Shown here: piece after piece, positions 1-8,071 of the stretch
How positions within the stretch are numbered: the stretch's first letter is position 1
Layout: each line of letters starts with the position of its first letter
Assembly: GCA_046052345.1 (NCBI GenBank)
Contig: JBJOMN010000010.1
Coordinates: 62,001 to 126,000 of the forward strand
Length of the DNA stretch: 64,000 nt
Direction: 5' to 3'
Origin: Pollutiaquabacter sp046052345
Lineage (GTDB): Bacteria; Bacteroidota; Bacteroidia; AKYH767-A; 2013-40CM-41-45
Position numbers and translations under genes: made by a program
The notes under the pieces: model-generated
What the model was told of the DNA's origin: nothing
Seen by the model: only the letters and a program-made list of their open reading frames with translations
Database searches by the model: none

Positions 1-1
1 A

Positions 2-931
2 ATACGCTTCATCGAGGTGAAGTCAGAGCTCGGTGCCGGTACCCGCGGAGCAAGCATGGGTCCCGATGCCATCAAGATCGCTGCACTTGACTACGGGAGC
101 AATCTTTTCAAGAAGATAGATTCCGTTGAAGTCCCCAATGAGAACCATCTCCTTTTTGAATCCGCAGGCAGTCCTTATGCGAAAAGGATCAAGGGTATTT
201 TCCAGTTGGTGGAGCGCATCGCTCAGCAGGTACGTACATCGTTGAAAAACAATGAGTTCCCCATTGTTCTGGCCGGCGATCACAGTACTGCTACGGGGAC
301 CATTTCCGGAATCCGGATGGCATATCCCAAGCAGCGGCTCGGTGTCATCTGGATTGACGCGCATGCCGACCTTCATTCACCGTGGACGACTCCATCCGGC
401 AACATGCACGGTATGCCGTTGGCGGCTGTCCTGGGTGAGGACAACGCCCAGAACAAGATGAACAAACCGGACAAGGAGACTTTGGACTGGTGGAACAAGT
501 TCAAGCGCATCGGTAATATCTATCCCAAGATCGAATACAAGGATCTGGTCTACATCGCGCTTCGGGACGTGGAACCCGAAGAGCAATACCTGCTCAAGAA
601 ACACAAGGTGAAGATATTCAGCTCGGCGGAAGTGAAGCGTAACGGTGTGGAGAAGATCGCCCGAGATACGTTGGCCCACCTCAATTCGTGCGGCATCCTT
701 TACATCTCTTTCGATGTGGATTCCATGGATTCATCCATTTCAAAGGGGACAGGAACACCCGTCCGGAACGGCATCACCGAGAAAGAGGCCGGCAGTCTGC
801 TGGTCCGTCTCATTCAGAACGAGAAAGTCTGCTGCTTCGAGATCTGCGAGGTGAATCCCACCCTGGACAAGGAAAATCTCATGGCTGAAAACACGTTTGA
901 AATCCTTCAGCGGGTAGTCAGTCAGCTGTAA
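2..931 (+). CDS. arginase family protein (5'-partial)
   Basis: Ureohydrolase, most likely arginase (arginine to ornithine and urea), a cytosolic Mn enzyme. The metal-binding signatures are all visible: AGDHS, then DAHADLHSPWTTPSGNMHGMP, then FDVDSMDSS. In the last motif the usual Pro after the third Asp is replaced by Ser-Ser. The frame is open to the left edge (reading IRFIEV just before a GTG at 17), so the GTG is probably internal and the true start lies outside the window. About 25 nt separate it from argS, so the two may be cotranscribed. A formiminoglutamase or agmatinase cannot be excluded, but the SGNMHGMP motif favours arginase. Confidence 0.85.
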   Translation: MRFIEVKSELGAGTRGASMGPDAIKIAALDYGSNLFKKIDSVEVPNENHLLFESAGSPYAKRIKGIFQLVERIAQQVRTSLKNNEFPIVLAGDHSTATGTISGIRMAYPKQRLGVIWIDAHADLHSPWTTPSGNMHGMPLAAVLGEDNAQNKMNKPDKETLDWWNKFKRIGNIYPKIEYKDLVYIALRDVEPEEQYLLKKHKVKIFSSAEVKRNGVEKIARDTLAHLNSCGILYISFDVDSMDSSISKGTGTPVRNGITEKEAGSLLVRLIQNEKVCCFEICEVNPTLDKENLMAENTFEILQRVVSQL

Positions 932-955
932 GCTTTTTTTTAGGAAATTGGCATC

Positions 956-2764
956 ATGATCATCCGATTTGATGCCGAATTGAAGCAGTCGGTTTCCGAA
1001 GGCCTGAAAGAACTTTTCGGCCAGTCCGTTGCTCCCGGCGCCATTCCTCTCCAAGAGACCAAACGCGAGTTCGAGGGGGATGTCACCATAGTCGTTTTCC
1101 CGTATTCCAAACCTGCCGGCTTGTCGCCGGAGGAGTTCGGTGATAAACTGGGCAGCTACCTCTTGGAGCGTACGTCGTTCATCGAGCGGTTCAACGTCGT
1201 GAAGGGTTTTCTGAACCTGGTCATCGACAACCTGTTCTGGAAGCGTTTCTTTTCCGATGTGGCGGGTAATACGGCTTCGCTTTTCGATCCCACTTCCAAT
1301 CCACACCTGCCTGTTCGTTCCAGGCTGATGGTTGAGTACTCCTCGCCGAATACCAACAAGCCGCTTCACCTCGGTCACATCCGGAACAACCTGCTCGGTT
1401 ATTCGGTCGCGGAAATACTCAAAGCGGCCGGAAACGATGTTGTGAAGGTGAACCTCGTCAACGACCGCGGCATACACATCTGTAAATCCATGCTCGCCTG
1501 GAAGAAATTCGGCAACGGGGAGACACCGGAGAGCTCCGGAATGAAAGGGGATCATCTTGTCGGCAAATACTACGTGTTGTACGACAAAAAATACCGTGAA
1601 CAGGTCGATGAGCTGGTAGCCGGAGGTCGATCCAAGGAGGATGCCGAGAAGCAGGCTCCTTTGCAATCTGAAATCCAGAAGATGCTGCGCGACTGGGAAG
1701 CGGGCGACCCCGATACGATCTCGTTATGGAAAACGATGAACGGCTGGGTGTACGACGGATTTGCCGTCACCTATGACGAACTGGGTGTTGATTTCGACAA
1801 GACGTATTACGAGTCTGAAACCTACCTTTTGGGTAAGAAAATCGTCGAGGAAGGACTCGAAAAAGGTGTGTTTTTCCGTAAGCCTGACGGTTCTGTTTGG
1901 ATCGACCTGACGGATGCAGGGCTCGACCAGAAGGTCGTTCTTCGTGCGGACGGAACTTCCGTTTATATAACCCAGGACCTGGGCACCGCGCAGCTCCGTT
2001 TCGACGAATACCCCGGACTGCAACGGTTGGTGTATGTCGTCGGGAACGAGCAGGATTACCATTTCAAGGTGCTCCGTGAGATATTCCGTAAAATGGGTCG
2101 CCCTTGGGCGGACGGCATCTTCCACTTGTCGTACGGAATGGTGGACCTTCCTTCCGGGAAGATGAAATCACGCGAAGGAACGGTAGTCGATGCCGACGAC
2201 CTCATCGGGGAGATCACGCGGGAAGCGGAGAACGTCACACGGGAACTTGGAAAGCTCGACGATTTCCAGAGCGACGAAGCCAAGGCCTTGTTCCGTACGT
2301 TGGGGATGGGGGCGTTGAAGTATTTCATCCTCAAAGTGGATCCGAAGAAGCGGATGCTGTTCAATCCCGCCGAAAGTATCGACCTGAACGGTAATACGGG
2401 ACCTTTCATACAATATACGCATGCACGGATACGCTCGGTGCTGCGTAAAGGCGAGAACTACTCCGCAGATCCGGTGCTCATGGAAGGACATGCCATGAGC
2501 GAAGCGGAAAAGAAGGTGGTCGCGCTGCTGTATGCGTATCCGGAAACTTTGTCTGCTGCCGCCGAACAGCTTTCTCCCGCCCTTATAGCCGGTTATGTCT
2601 ATGACCTGGCGAAATCGTTCAACCATTTCTATCACGACCATGTGATAGTCGACGAATCAATGCCTTCCGCCACCGCATTCAGGCTTAACCTCGCCCGGGT
2701 GGTTGCCGATGTGCTTCGTGAAGGCACCCGGCTGCTGGGCATTACCGTCCCCGAGCGCATGTGA
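956..2764 (+). CDS. argS: arginyl-tRNA synthetase
   Basis: Class I aminoacyl-tRNA synthetase charging tRNA-Arg. At 602 aa it has the normal length. The N-terminal additional domain (about residues 1-110) is followed by the catalytic core with the HIGH-type motif HLGHIRNN near residue 138, and a KMSKS-type motif in the form KMKSREGTVV near residue 402, the variant usual in this phylum. The C-terminal DALR anticodon-binding domain ends with LLGITVPERM. The ATG at 956 gives a plausible N-terminus (MIIRFDAEL). It lies directly downstream of an arginase, so two arginine-handling genes are neighbours. Confidence 0.97.
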   Translation: MIIRFDAELKQSVSEGLKELFGQSVAPGAIPLQETKREFEGDVTIVVFPYSKPAGLSPEEFGDKLGSYLLERTSFIERFNVVKGFLNLVIDNLFWKRFFSDVAGNTASLFDPTSNPHLPVRSRLMVEYSSPNTNKPLHLGHIRNNLLGYSVAEILKAAGNDVVKVNLVNDRGIHICKSMLAWKKFGNGETPESSGMKGDHLVGKYYVLYDKKYREQVDELVAGGRSKEDAEKQAPLQSEIQKMLRDWEAGDPDTISLWKTMNGWVYDGFAVTYDELGVDFDKTYYESETYLLGKKIVEEGLEKGVFFRKPDGSVWIDLTDAGLDQKVVLRADGTSVYITQDLGTAQLRFDEYPGLQRLVYVVGNEQDYHFKVLREIFRKMGRPWADGIFHLSYGMVDLPSGKMKSREGTVVDADDLIGEITREAENVTRELGKLDDFQSDEAKALFRTLGMGALKYFILKVDPKKRMLFNPAESIDLNGNTGPFIQYTHARIRSVLRKGENYSADPVLMEGHAMSEAEKKVVALLYAYPETLSAAAEQLSPALIAGYVYDLAKSFNHFYHDHVIVDESMPSATAFRLNLARVVADVLREGTRLLGITVPERM

Positions 2765-2786
2765 CCCGTTTCTTCCGCTAGACGCC

Positions 2787-4103
2787 ATGAAAGAACTCAC
2801 CAACGACGAACTCATCCGGTTGCTCCGTAAGACGGAATTGTTCGCTCTCCTTCCTGATGATATGCTGGGCAAGATCAGCAAGCAGAGCATACTGATGACA
2901 GTTCCTGCCGGCGAGTTGATCATCCGCAAAGGCGGGGAGGGCGACAATATGTTCCTGATCACCCGAGGATCTGTAAAGGTGCACGATGATCTTCAGGTGG
3001 TCGCCGAATTCAAAAGCGGGGAAGTGGTAGGGGAGCTGGCGTTGCTGGATAAAGGACCGCGGTCCATGAACGTGACTACGCTGGAGGAGTGCGACTTCCT
3101 GCAGGTCAGCCGTGAAGCTTTTTTCCGTCTTTTGAAAGACCGTCCTGATATCGTCGAGAAGATAATCGGAATACTTACCCAGCGGTTGAGGGTGCAGAAC
3201 CTGAGACTGGTCGAATCCCTCATCCGCAGGGAGGAGGAACTGACCGGGCTTGTGGAGGAACGTACCCGCGACCTCAACATCAGGAACCGAGAGTTGCGTG
3301 AAACCCTGGACCAGCTCCAGTCCGCTCAGCAGCAGCTGGTCATGGCCGAAAAAATGGCATCGCTGGTGCAGCTCACTGCAGGTATCGCCCACGAGATACA
3401 GAATCCGCTGAATTTCATCATCAACTTCTCGGCACTTGCCCAGGACATGCTGACCGAGATACGGTCTTCCACGGACAAGTCCGAACAGGAGAAATTGATG
3501 GAGGACCTTTCATTGAACCTTGCCAAGATCCTGCAGCACGGTCATCGCGCGGATGCGACCATCAAGAGCATGCTGTTGCACAGCAGGACCGGTTCCTCCG
3601 AAAAACAGTTGTCGGATGTTTCCGAAATGATTTCCGAAATCCTGCGGCTGACGTATCATGGCTTCCGCAATTCCCAGCCGGCCTTCCATTGCCGGCTTGA
3701 CTTCCGTCAGGACGAATCCTTGCCAAGAGTCCCGCTGATGCAGCAGGATTTCAACCGGGTGCTCATCAACCTCTTCAACAACGCCTACTATTCGATGAAT
3801 CTCCGCAGGGCAAGTGCGGACAAGGAAGGAAGGTTCGATTACGAACCCGTTCTAAGCATCTTCACAGGACTGCATAACGGTATGATCGATATCCATATCC
3901 GTGATAACGGTGAAGGTATTCCTGTCGACATCCGAGAGAAGATCTTCAACCCCTTCTTCACCACCAAGCCGACCGGCATGGGGACAGGGCTGGGGCTTTC
4001 CCTCAGTTATGACATCGTCACCAAAGGACATGGCGGACGCCTGACCATGCACAGCGAGACAGGTGAGTTTACCGAATTCGTGATCTCTATTCCGTTGGGA
4101 TGA
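2787..4103 (+). CDS. cyclic-nucleotide-binding domain sensor histidine kinase
   Basis: Soluble 438-aa signalling kinase. Residues about 13-130 form a cyclic-nucleotide-binding fold (GDNMFLITRGSVKV, then GEVVGELALLDKGPRS). A coiled coil of about 45 residues rich in Glu, Arg and Gln follows, then a HisKA dimerisation domain with the phosphoacceptor His in AGIAHEIQNPLNF (about residue 202). The HATPase domain has N box LINLFNNAYY, G1 DNGEGIP, F box NPFFTTKP and G2 GTGLGLSLS. There is no signal peptide, membrane segment or receiver. A longer frame opens at 2703 inside argS, but the ATG at 2787 matches the domain start. No partner regulator is adjacent, so its output is unknown. Its stop overlaps the next start (ATGA). 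Confidence 0.88.
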   Translation: MKELTNDELIRLLRKTELFALLPDDMLGKISKQSILMTVPAGELIIRKGGEGDNMFLITRGSVKVHDDLQVVAEFKSGEVVGELALLDKGPRSMNVTTLEECDFLQVSREAFFRLLKDRPDIVEKIIGILTQRLRVQNLRLVESLIRREEELTGLVEERTRDLNIRNRELRETLDQLQSAQQQLVMAEKMASLVQLTAGIAHEIQNPLNFIINFSALAQDMLTEIRSSTDKSEQEKLMEDLSLNLAKILQHGHRADATIKSMLLHSRTGSSEKQLSDVSEMISEILRLTYHGFRNSQPAFHCRLDFRQDESLPRVPLMQQDFNRVLINLFNNAYYSMNLRRASADKEGRFDYEPVLSIFTGLHNGMIDIHIRDNGEGIPVDIREKIFNPFFTTKPTGMGTGLGLSLSYDIVTKGHGGRLTMHSETGEFTEFVISIPLG

Positions 4104-4753
4104 TCGGGATCCGGATGGTCATCGTCTCAGCCGTCATCCTGATTTCGTGCACCCGGAACATTGATTCATTTACCCTTCAGGAGGCCTCATCTCATTCACA
4201 CGTTCCGGATACTTCTTTGCTCCGTCAGGGTGACATCATACTGCGCTGCGGAAAAGGCGTGATCAGTGATATTTTCCTAAGGATGTCCCTCCATGACAGG
4301 TCTTTTTCGCATGCGGGCGTGCTCTGCCGGGATGAGGGGAAGTGGACGGTTCTTCATATGCTAGAATCCGAGTCAGGAAGAGAGCTTTTTTCAGAATCAC
4401 TTTACGATTATTGTTCCGATTCAAAAGCCGATTCTATTGCCGTCTTCCGGCTGACCGAATCTGCGGATACTGTCGAGAAGGTGATGGATGCGTGCCAAGC
4501 GCTGAAAAGGAATCCGCCTGTTTTCGATGAACGTTTCGATCTGGGTTCCGACAGCGAACTGTATTGCACCGAATTAGTATACAAGGTTTACCGCTCGGCC
4601 TCTTCGGGTTTAATTTCCTTACCTTTGACCGAGATTGCCGGTTACCTCTACTGTGCGTGCGACAACCTTTATTTGAACCGTTATGCCAAACAAATCTACC
4701 CGCCTCCGTTTTACCACCCGTCCGATTCCGTTCACCCTTCGATGGTACGCTAA
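4100..4753 (+). CDS. YiiX-like permuted NlpC/P60 cysteine hydrolase lipoprotein
   Basis: Predicted lipoprotein: the short hydrophobic N-terminus ends in a lipobox ILISC at about residue 17. The body resembles the permuted papain-like YiiX/YaeF family: LRQGDIILRCGKG, then a His in SFSHAGVL, and the Cys in YCTELVYKVYR near the C-terminal third. In this family these are the catalytic His and Cys. Substrates are uncertain (amide or lipid-type bonds). The start overlaps the stop of the kinase gene by four bases, which suggests translational coupling. Base composition is visibly more AT-rich than argS. Confidence 0.72.
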   Translation: MIGIRMVIVSAVILISCTRNIDSFTLQEASSHSHVPDTSLLRQGDIILRCGKGVISDIFLRMSLHDRSFSHAGVLCRDEGKWTVLHMLESESGRELFSESLYDYCSDSKADSIAVFRLTESADTVEKVMDACQALKRNPPVFDERFDLGSDSELYCTELVYKVYRSASSGLISLPLTEIAGYLYCACDNLYLNRYAKQIYPPPFYHPSDSVHPSMVR

Positions 4754-5150
4754 GACGGTTCTGTTTTGGGTGGCAGCCCTCTTTTTAGCAGGTTGCGGCA
4801 GCGGGGATTCCCCGCGTGAGGTAGCCGAGAATTTCCTGAACAGCTACGGCAAGAAGGAATATAACCGTGCGAAGGCCTACTGTAACGAGGAGGGGGACAG
4901 GGTCATGGAAATGATGGACGATCTGGACAAGATGATGCCGGATTCAGCCAATAAAGAAAAGCAATTCGATGTGCTCTCCGAGAAAATCGACGGCAATACG
5001 GCTACGGTGGAATACCGTGCTGCCGGCAGCAACGAAGCTCCAGCCGTTCTGACTTTGGTAAAAGAAGAGGGCAAGTGGATGGTGTCCATGAACAAGGAAT
5101 CCATAAACACGCCGCTGCTTTCCGACCAGCCGGCAACTCCGTCCAAGTGA
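4683..5150 (+). CDS. DUF4878-like lipoprotein
   Basis: 155-aa predicted lipoprotein. A positively charged N-terminus and hydrophobic stretch end in LFLAGC (lipobox), followed by a GSGDSPREVAENFLNSYGKKEY segment typical of DUF4878/NTF2-like lipoproteins. The C-terminal half has alternating beta-type segments (TATVEYRAAG, AVLTLVKEEGKWMV). Function is unknown for the family. The ATG at 4683 makes the gene overlap the upstream one by 71 nt in another frame. No ATG, GTG or TTG was found between it and the signal-peptide core, so I keep this start with moderate confidence. It ends 21 nt from the convergent FAA hydrolase gene. Confidence 0.75.
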   Translation: MPNKSTRLRFTTRPIPFTLRWYAKTVLFWVAALFLAGCGSGDSPREVAENFLNSYGKKEYNRAKAYCNEEGDRVMEMMDDLDKMMPDSANKEKQFDVLSEKIDGNTATVEYRAAGSNEAPAVLTLVKEEGKWMVSMNKESINTPLLSDQPATPSK

Positions 5151-5171
5151 ACGGAACGGTTTGTGATCGTA

Positions 5172-5783
5172 TCACTTCACCTTGACGGTGAGTTGCTTCC
5201 GGTCTTCCAGATAAACTTCCAAAAGATCACCTGCCTGTACCGGCCCTACGCCCTTCGGTGTTCCGGTGAAGACGAGGTCTCCTTTCCGAAGGGTGATGAA
5301 TCGTGAAACATAACTGATGATGGACGCAAAGGGGAAGATCATTTCTTTGATGGTTCCCGACTGCACCGTTTCGCCGTTCTTGTCCAAGTGAAAAGAAAAA
5401 CTGCCCTTGTCACGGATATCATCCAGCGGTATGAAGGTTCCGACCGGGGCAGAGTGGTCGAAAGCCTTGGCCGGCTCCCACGGTAACCCCTTCGACTTCT
5501 GTCGGTCCTGGATGTCCCTGGCGGTGAAATCAAGTCCCACGGTCACCTGGTCGAAATAACGGTGAGCGAATTCAGGTGCGATGTTCTTTCCTTCCTTGCA
5601 GATCTTTAGGACCAGCTCGGCCTCATGATGGATTTCCCGTGAAAAGTCAGGGAGATAGAAGTCGCGCCCGGGAGGAAGTAATGCGGTGTCGGGTTTCAGG
5701 AAGAAAACAGGTTCTGACGGGACCTCGTTCTTGAGCTCCTCGGCATGGGCGACGTAGTTCCTTCCGATGCAGATGATCTTCAT
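5172..5783 (-). CDS. fumarylacetoacetate hydrolase family protein
   Basis: 203-aa FAH-fold hydrolase, the short acylpyruvase/oxaloacetate decarboxylase-like form without the eukaryotic N-terminal domain. Visible signatures are IGRNYVAHAEE at the N-terminus, FFLKPDTAL, the metal-binding HHEAELVL, GLDFTARDIQ, and FTGTPKGVGPV near the C-terminus. It acts on small dicarbonyl acids in the cytosol; the exact substrate cannot be read from sequence. It starts 12 nt after the exonuclease gene stop, so it is probably the last gene of the recR-GT2-E2-exonuclease run on this strand. Confidence 0.85.
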   Translation of the reverse strand: MKIICIGRNYVAHAEELKNEVPSEPVFFLKPDTALLPPGRDFYLPDFSREIHHEAELVLKICKEGKNIAPEFAHRYFDQVTVGLDFTARDIQDRQKSKGLPWEPAKAFDHSAPVGTFIPLDDIRDKGSFSFHLDKNGETVQSGTIKEMIFPFASIISYVSRFITLRKGDLVFTGTPKGVGPVQAGDLLEVYLEDRKQLTVKVK

Positions 5784-5795
5784 GAGGGGGACCCT

Positions 5796-6572
5796 TTACT
5801 TGCCGGCGTTGAAATCCTTCAGTCGGATCTGCGTGATGACATTCTTGGTGTTGGTCGGGAAGTCCCCTTTCATCATCCAATCGTAGTAGGAAGGTTCGCT
5901 ACGGAAGACTTCACGCACCGAACGGCCTTTATACTTTCCGAAATTGAAGACTTCCTCACCGTTGTCATTATAGACCACCCGTCCTGCCAGGTCCACGTTC
6001 TTGGAGACTGCGGAGAACTGGGCCAGGAAGTCGACATCGTTCTTCAGGGAGTCATAACGCTCCAGCTGGGAAAGCAGGACTTCATAGGTGGCGGTGGTAT
6101 CCGCCTCGGCGGAATGTGCATTGACCAGGTCCTTGTTGCAGTAGAACTTGTAGGCAGCGGAGAGCGTACGCTGCTCCATCTTATGGAAGATGTTCTGGAC
6201 GTCCACCAGTTTACGGTCTGTCATATCGAAATCGGTTCCGCATCGGGTGAATTCCTCGATCAGGACAGGTATGTCGAACTTGTTTGAATTGTAACCCGCC
6301 AGGTCGCATCCGCCTAAAAAAGCATTCAGGTCCTTGCAAAGGTCCTTGAAAGCCGGTGCATCCTTGACATCGGCGTCACTGATCCCGTGGACCTTTGTGG
6401 ATTCCGGGGGTATCGGGATCGTTGGATTGATTCGGTGTGCTTTCGATTCGATTTTCCCTCCCGGATAGACCTTGAGCAGTGCGATTTCAATGATACGGTC
6501 CGTACCGACATTCACCCCGGTTGTTTCCAGATCCAGGAACACCAAGGGACGCTTAAGTTGAAGTTGAGACAT
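5796..6572 (-). CDS. DnaQ-family 3'-5' exonuclease
   Basis: 258-aa DEDDh exonuclease related to the epsilon subunit of DNA polymerase III. Exo I is FLDLETTGV with the D and E ligands, Exo II is in AGYNSNKFDIPVL, and Exo III includes NAHSAEADTTATYEVL with the catalytic His and last Asp. The C-terminal 60 residues contain FNFGKYKGRSVREV and YYDWMMKGDFP, a DUF3820-like module found in exonuclease X-type proteins. It could proofread replication or act in repair; no polymerase gene is adjacent. The stop is 12 nt before the FAH gene. Confidence 0.87.
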   Translation of the reverse strand: MSQLQLKRPLVFLDLETTGVNVGTDRIIEIALLKVYPGGKIESKAHRINPTIPIPPESTKVHGISDADVKDAPAFKDLCKDLNAFLGGCDLAGYNSNKFDIPVLIEEFTRCGTDFDMTDRKLVDVQNIFHKMEQRTLSAAYKFYCNKDLVNAHSAEADTTATYEVLLSQLERYDSLKNDVDFLAQFSAVSKNVDLAGRVVYNDNGEEVFNFGKYKGRSVREVFRSEPSYYDWMMKGDFPTNTKNVITQIRLKDFNAGK

Positions 6573-6630
6573 GAGGAGGAAAGTCTTTTAGTGGATGTCA
6601 GTACGAGTACTCAGGCGGAGTGCCCGACAA

Positions 6631-8001
6631 TCAGATGGTGCGGTTCACGTCGAACTGCTCCAGGTAGTCGGCCACCCTGCGCAGGAAGCTTCCGCCCAGA
6701 GCACCGTCCACGACACGGTGGTCGTAGGACATCGAAAGGAACATCATGTGGCGGATACCGATCGTATCGCCTTCGGGCGTCTCGATTACCGCCGGTTTTT
6801 TACGGATGGCGCCGGTGGCAAGGATCGCCACCTGAGGCTGATTGATGATGGGCGTTCCCATCACGTTGCCGAATGTCCCTACATTGGTGAGCGTGAAGGT
6901 GCCGTCTTGAATTTCGTCCGGCTTGAGTTTGTTCTGCCGGGCACGGTTGGCAAGATCGTTCACAGTCTTGGTAAGCCCGTAAAGGTTCAGCATATCGGCA
7001 TTGCGTATGACAGGCACGATCAGATTTCCGCTTGGCAGAGCCGCGGCCATACCGATGTTGATGTTCTTCTTGACAAGGATACGCGTACCATCCACTGACA
7101 CGTTGATCATCGGGAAATCGCGGATGGATTTACAGACGGCTTCAATGAAGATGGGCGTGAAGGTGATCTTCTCTTTCTCCTTCTTTTCGAAGCTTGCTTT
7201 GACTGCGTCACGCCATTTGACAAGGTTCGTCACATCGGCCTCCACGAACGAGGTGACGTGCGGAGAGGTATGCTTGGACATCACCATATGCTCCGAAATC
7301 AGCTTGCGCATGCGGTCCATCTCTACGATCTCCACGTTTCCACCGACAGGCAAGGGGACCGACGGAGCAATGGAAGTTGCCGGCGCTGAAGCTGCAGGTG
7401 CCGGGGCGGGAGCTGTAGCTGCAGGTTCTGCCACGGTCGGTACGGAGGTTGCCATTGGAGCCGGAGACGGTCCGCCGTTCTTCCGGCGCGACAGGTACTT
7501 ACCAAGGTCCTGACGTGTCAGGCGATTGTTGGCGCCGGTCCCCGGAATACTCTCCAGTTCAACGAGCGAAATTCCCTCTTCCTTGGCAATGCTCCGCACC
7601 AGCGGAGAATAGAAGCGTCCGGAGGAGGAGATACGGGCTACGGGTTCTGTTACCGCAGCAGCGACAGGCGCAGGAGCAGAAGGGACGGAAGCAGCTGCAG
7701 GAGCAGGAACGGAAGCAGCGACCCCAGCCGTAACGGGAGATGAGGCTGCAGCAGCGGGAGCGGCACCCGCGGCAGTGATCATGGCGATGACCTCACCGAC
7801 CTTTACCACTTGGCCCTCTTCGAAAAGGCGCTTGGAAAGGACACCGGCTGCAGGAGACGGAACCTCGGAATCGACTTTGTCGGTGGCAATTTCCAGGACC
7901 GGCTCATCGGCTTCGATCTTGTCGCCTTCCTTTTTCAGCCATTTCAGAATGGTCGCTTCTGCTACACTTTCGCCCATTTTGGGCATGATCAGCTGGATCA
8001 T
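6631..8001 (-). CDS. dihydrolipoamide acyltransferase (2-oxoacid dehydrogenase E2)
   Basis: 456-aa core subunit of a pyruvate, 2-oxoglutarate or branched-chain 2-oxoacid dehydrogenase complex. It has one N-terminal lipoyl domain with the lipoylated Lys in ATDKVDSEV (about residue 43), a long Ala/Pro-rich flexible linker, a peripheral-subunit-binding domain (YSPLVRSIAKEEG, then GANNRLTRQDL), a second Ala/Pro linker and the trimeric catalytic domain with the active-site SYDHRVVDG near the C-terminus. No E1 or E3 gene is in the window, so substrate class is not resolved; sequence style favours the branched-chain or 2-oxoglutarate group. A perfect -7 element lies 38 nt upstream. Confidence 0.93.
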   Translation of the reverse strand: MIQLIMPKMGESVAEATILKWLKKEGDKIEADEPVLEIATDKVDSEVPSPAAGVLSKRLFEEGQVVKVGEVIAMITAAGAAPAAAASSPVTAGVAASVPAPAAASVPSAPAPVAAAVTEPVARISSSGRFYSPLVRSIAKEEGISLVELESIPGTGANNRLTRQDLGKYLSRRKNGGPSPAPMATSVPTVAEPAATAPAPAPAASAPATSIAPSVPLPVGGNVEIVEMDRMRKLISEHMVMSKHTSPHVTSFVEADVTNLVKWRDAVKASFEKKEKEKITFTPIFIEAVCKSIRDFPMINVSVDGTRILVKKNINIGMAAALPSGNLIVPVIRNADMLNLYGLTKTVNDLANRARQNKLKPDEIQDGTFTLTNVGTFGNVMGTPIINQPQVAILATGAIRKKPAVIETPEGDTIGIRHMMFLSMSYDHRVVDGALGGSFLRRVADYLEQFDVNRTI

Positions 8002-8038
8002 GGTTACCTAGGATGTGGGTGCACCGCACCCGTTTCGC

Positions 8039-8046
8039 CAAAATTA
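8039..8046 (-). promoter_or_regulatory. -7 promoter element upstream of the E2 gene
   Basis: Reads TAATTTTG on the minus strand, a perfect match to the Bacteroidota -7 consensus TAnnTTTG, 37 nt before the E2 start codon. A clear TTTG at the -33 position is not seen. The element lies between the E2 start and the stop of the GT2 gene, so E2 can be transcribed on its own. Confidence 0.5.
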
Positions 8047-8071
8047 AGGATTTTTAGGCCAGAAAGGCTTC

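Noticed and set aside
740..1666. Open frame of 308 codons on the minus strand
   Set aside because: Spans the arginase end and the argS start on the opposite strand; both are certain genes.
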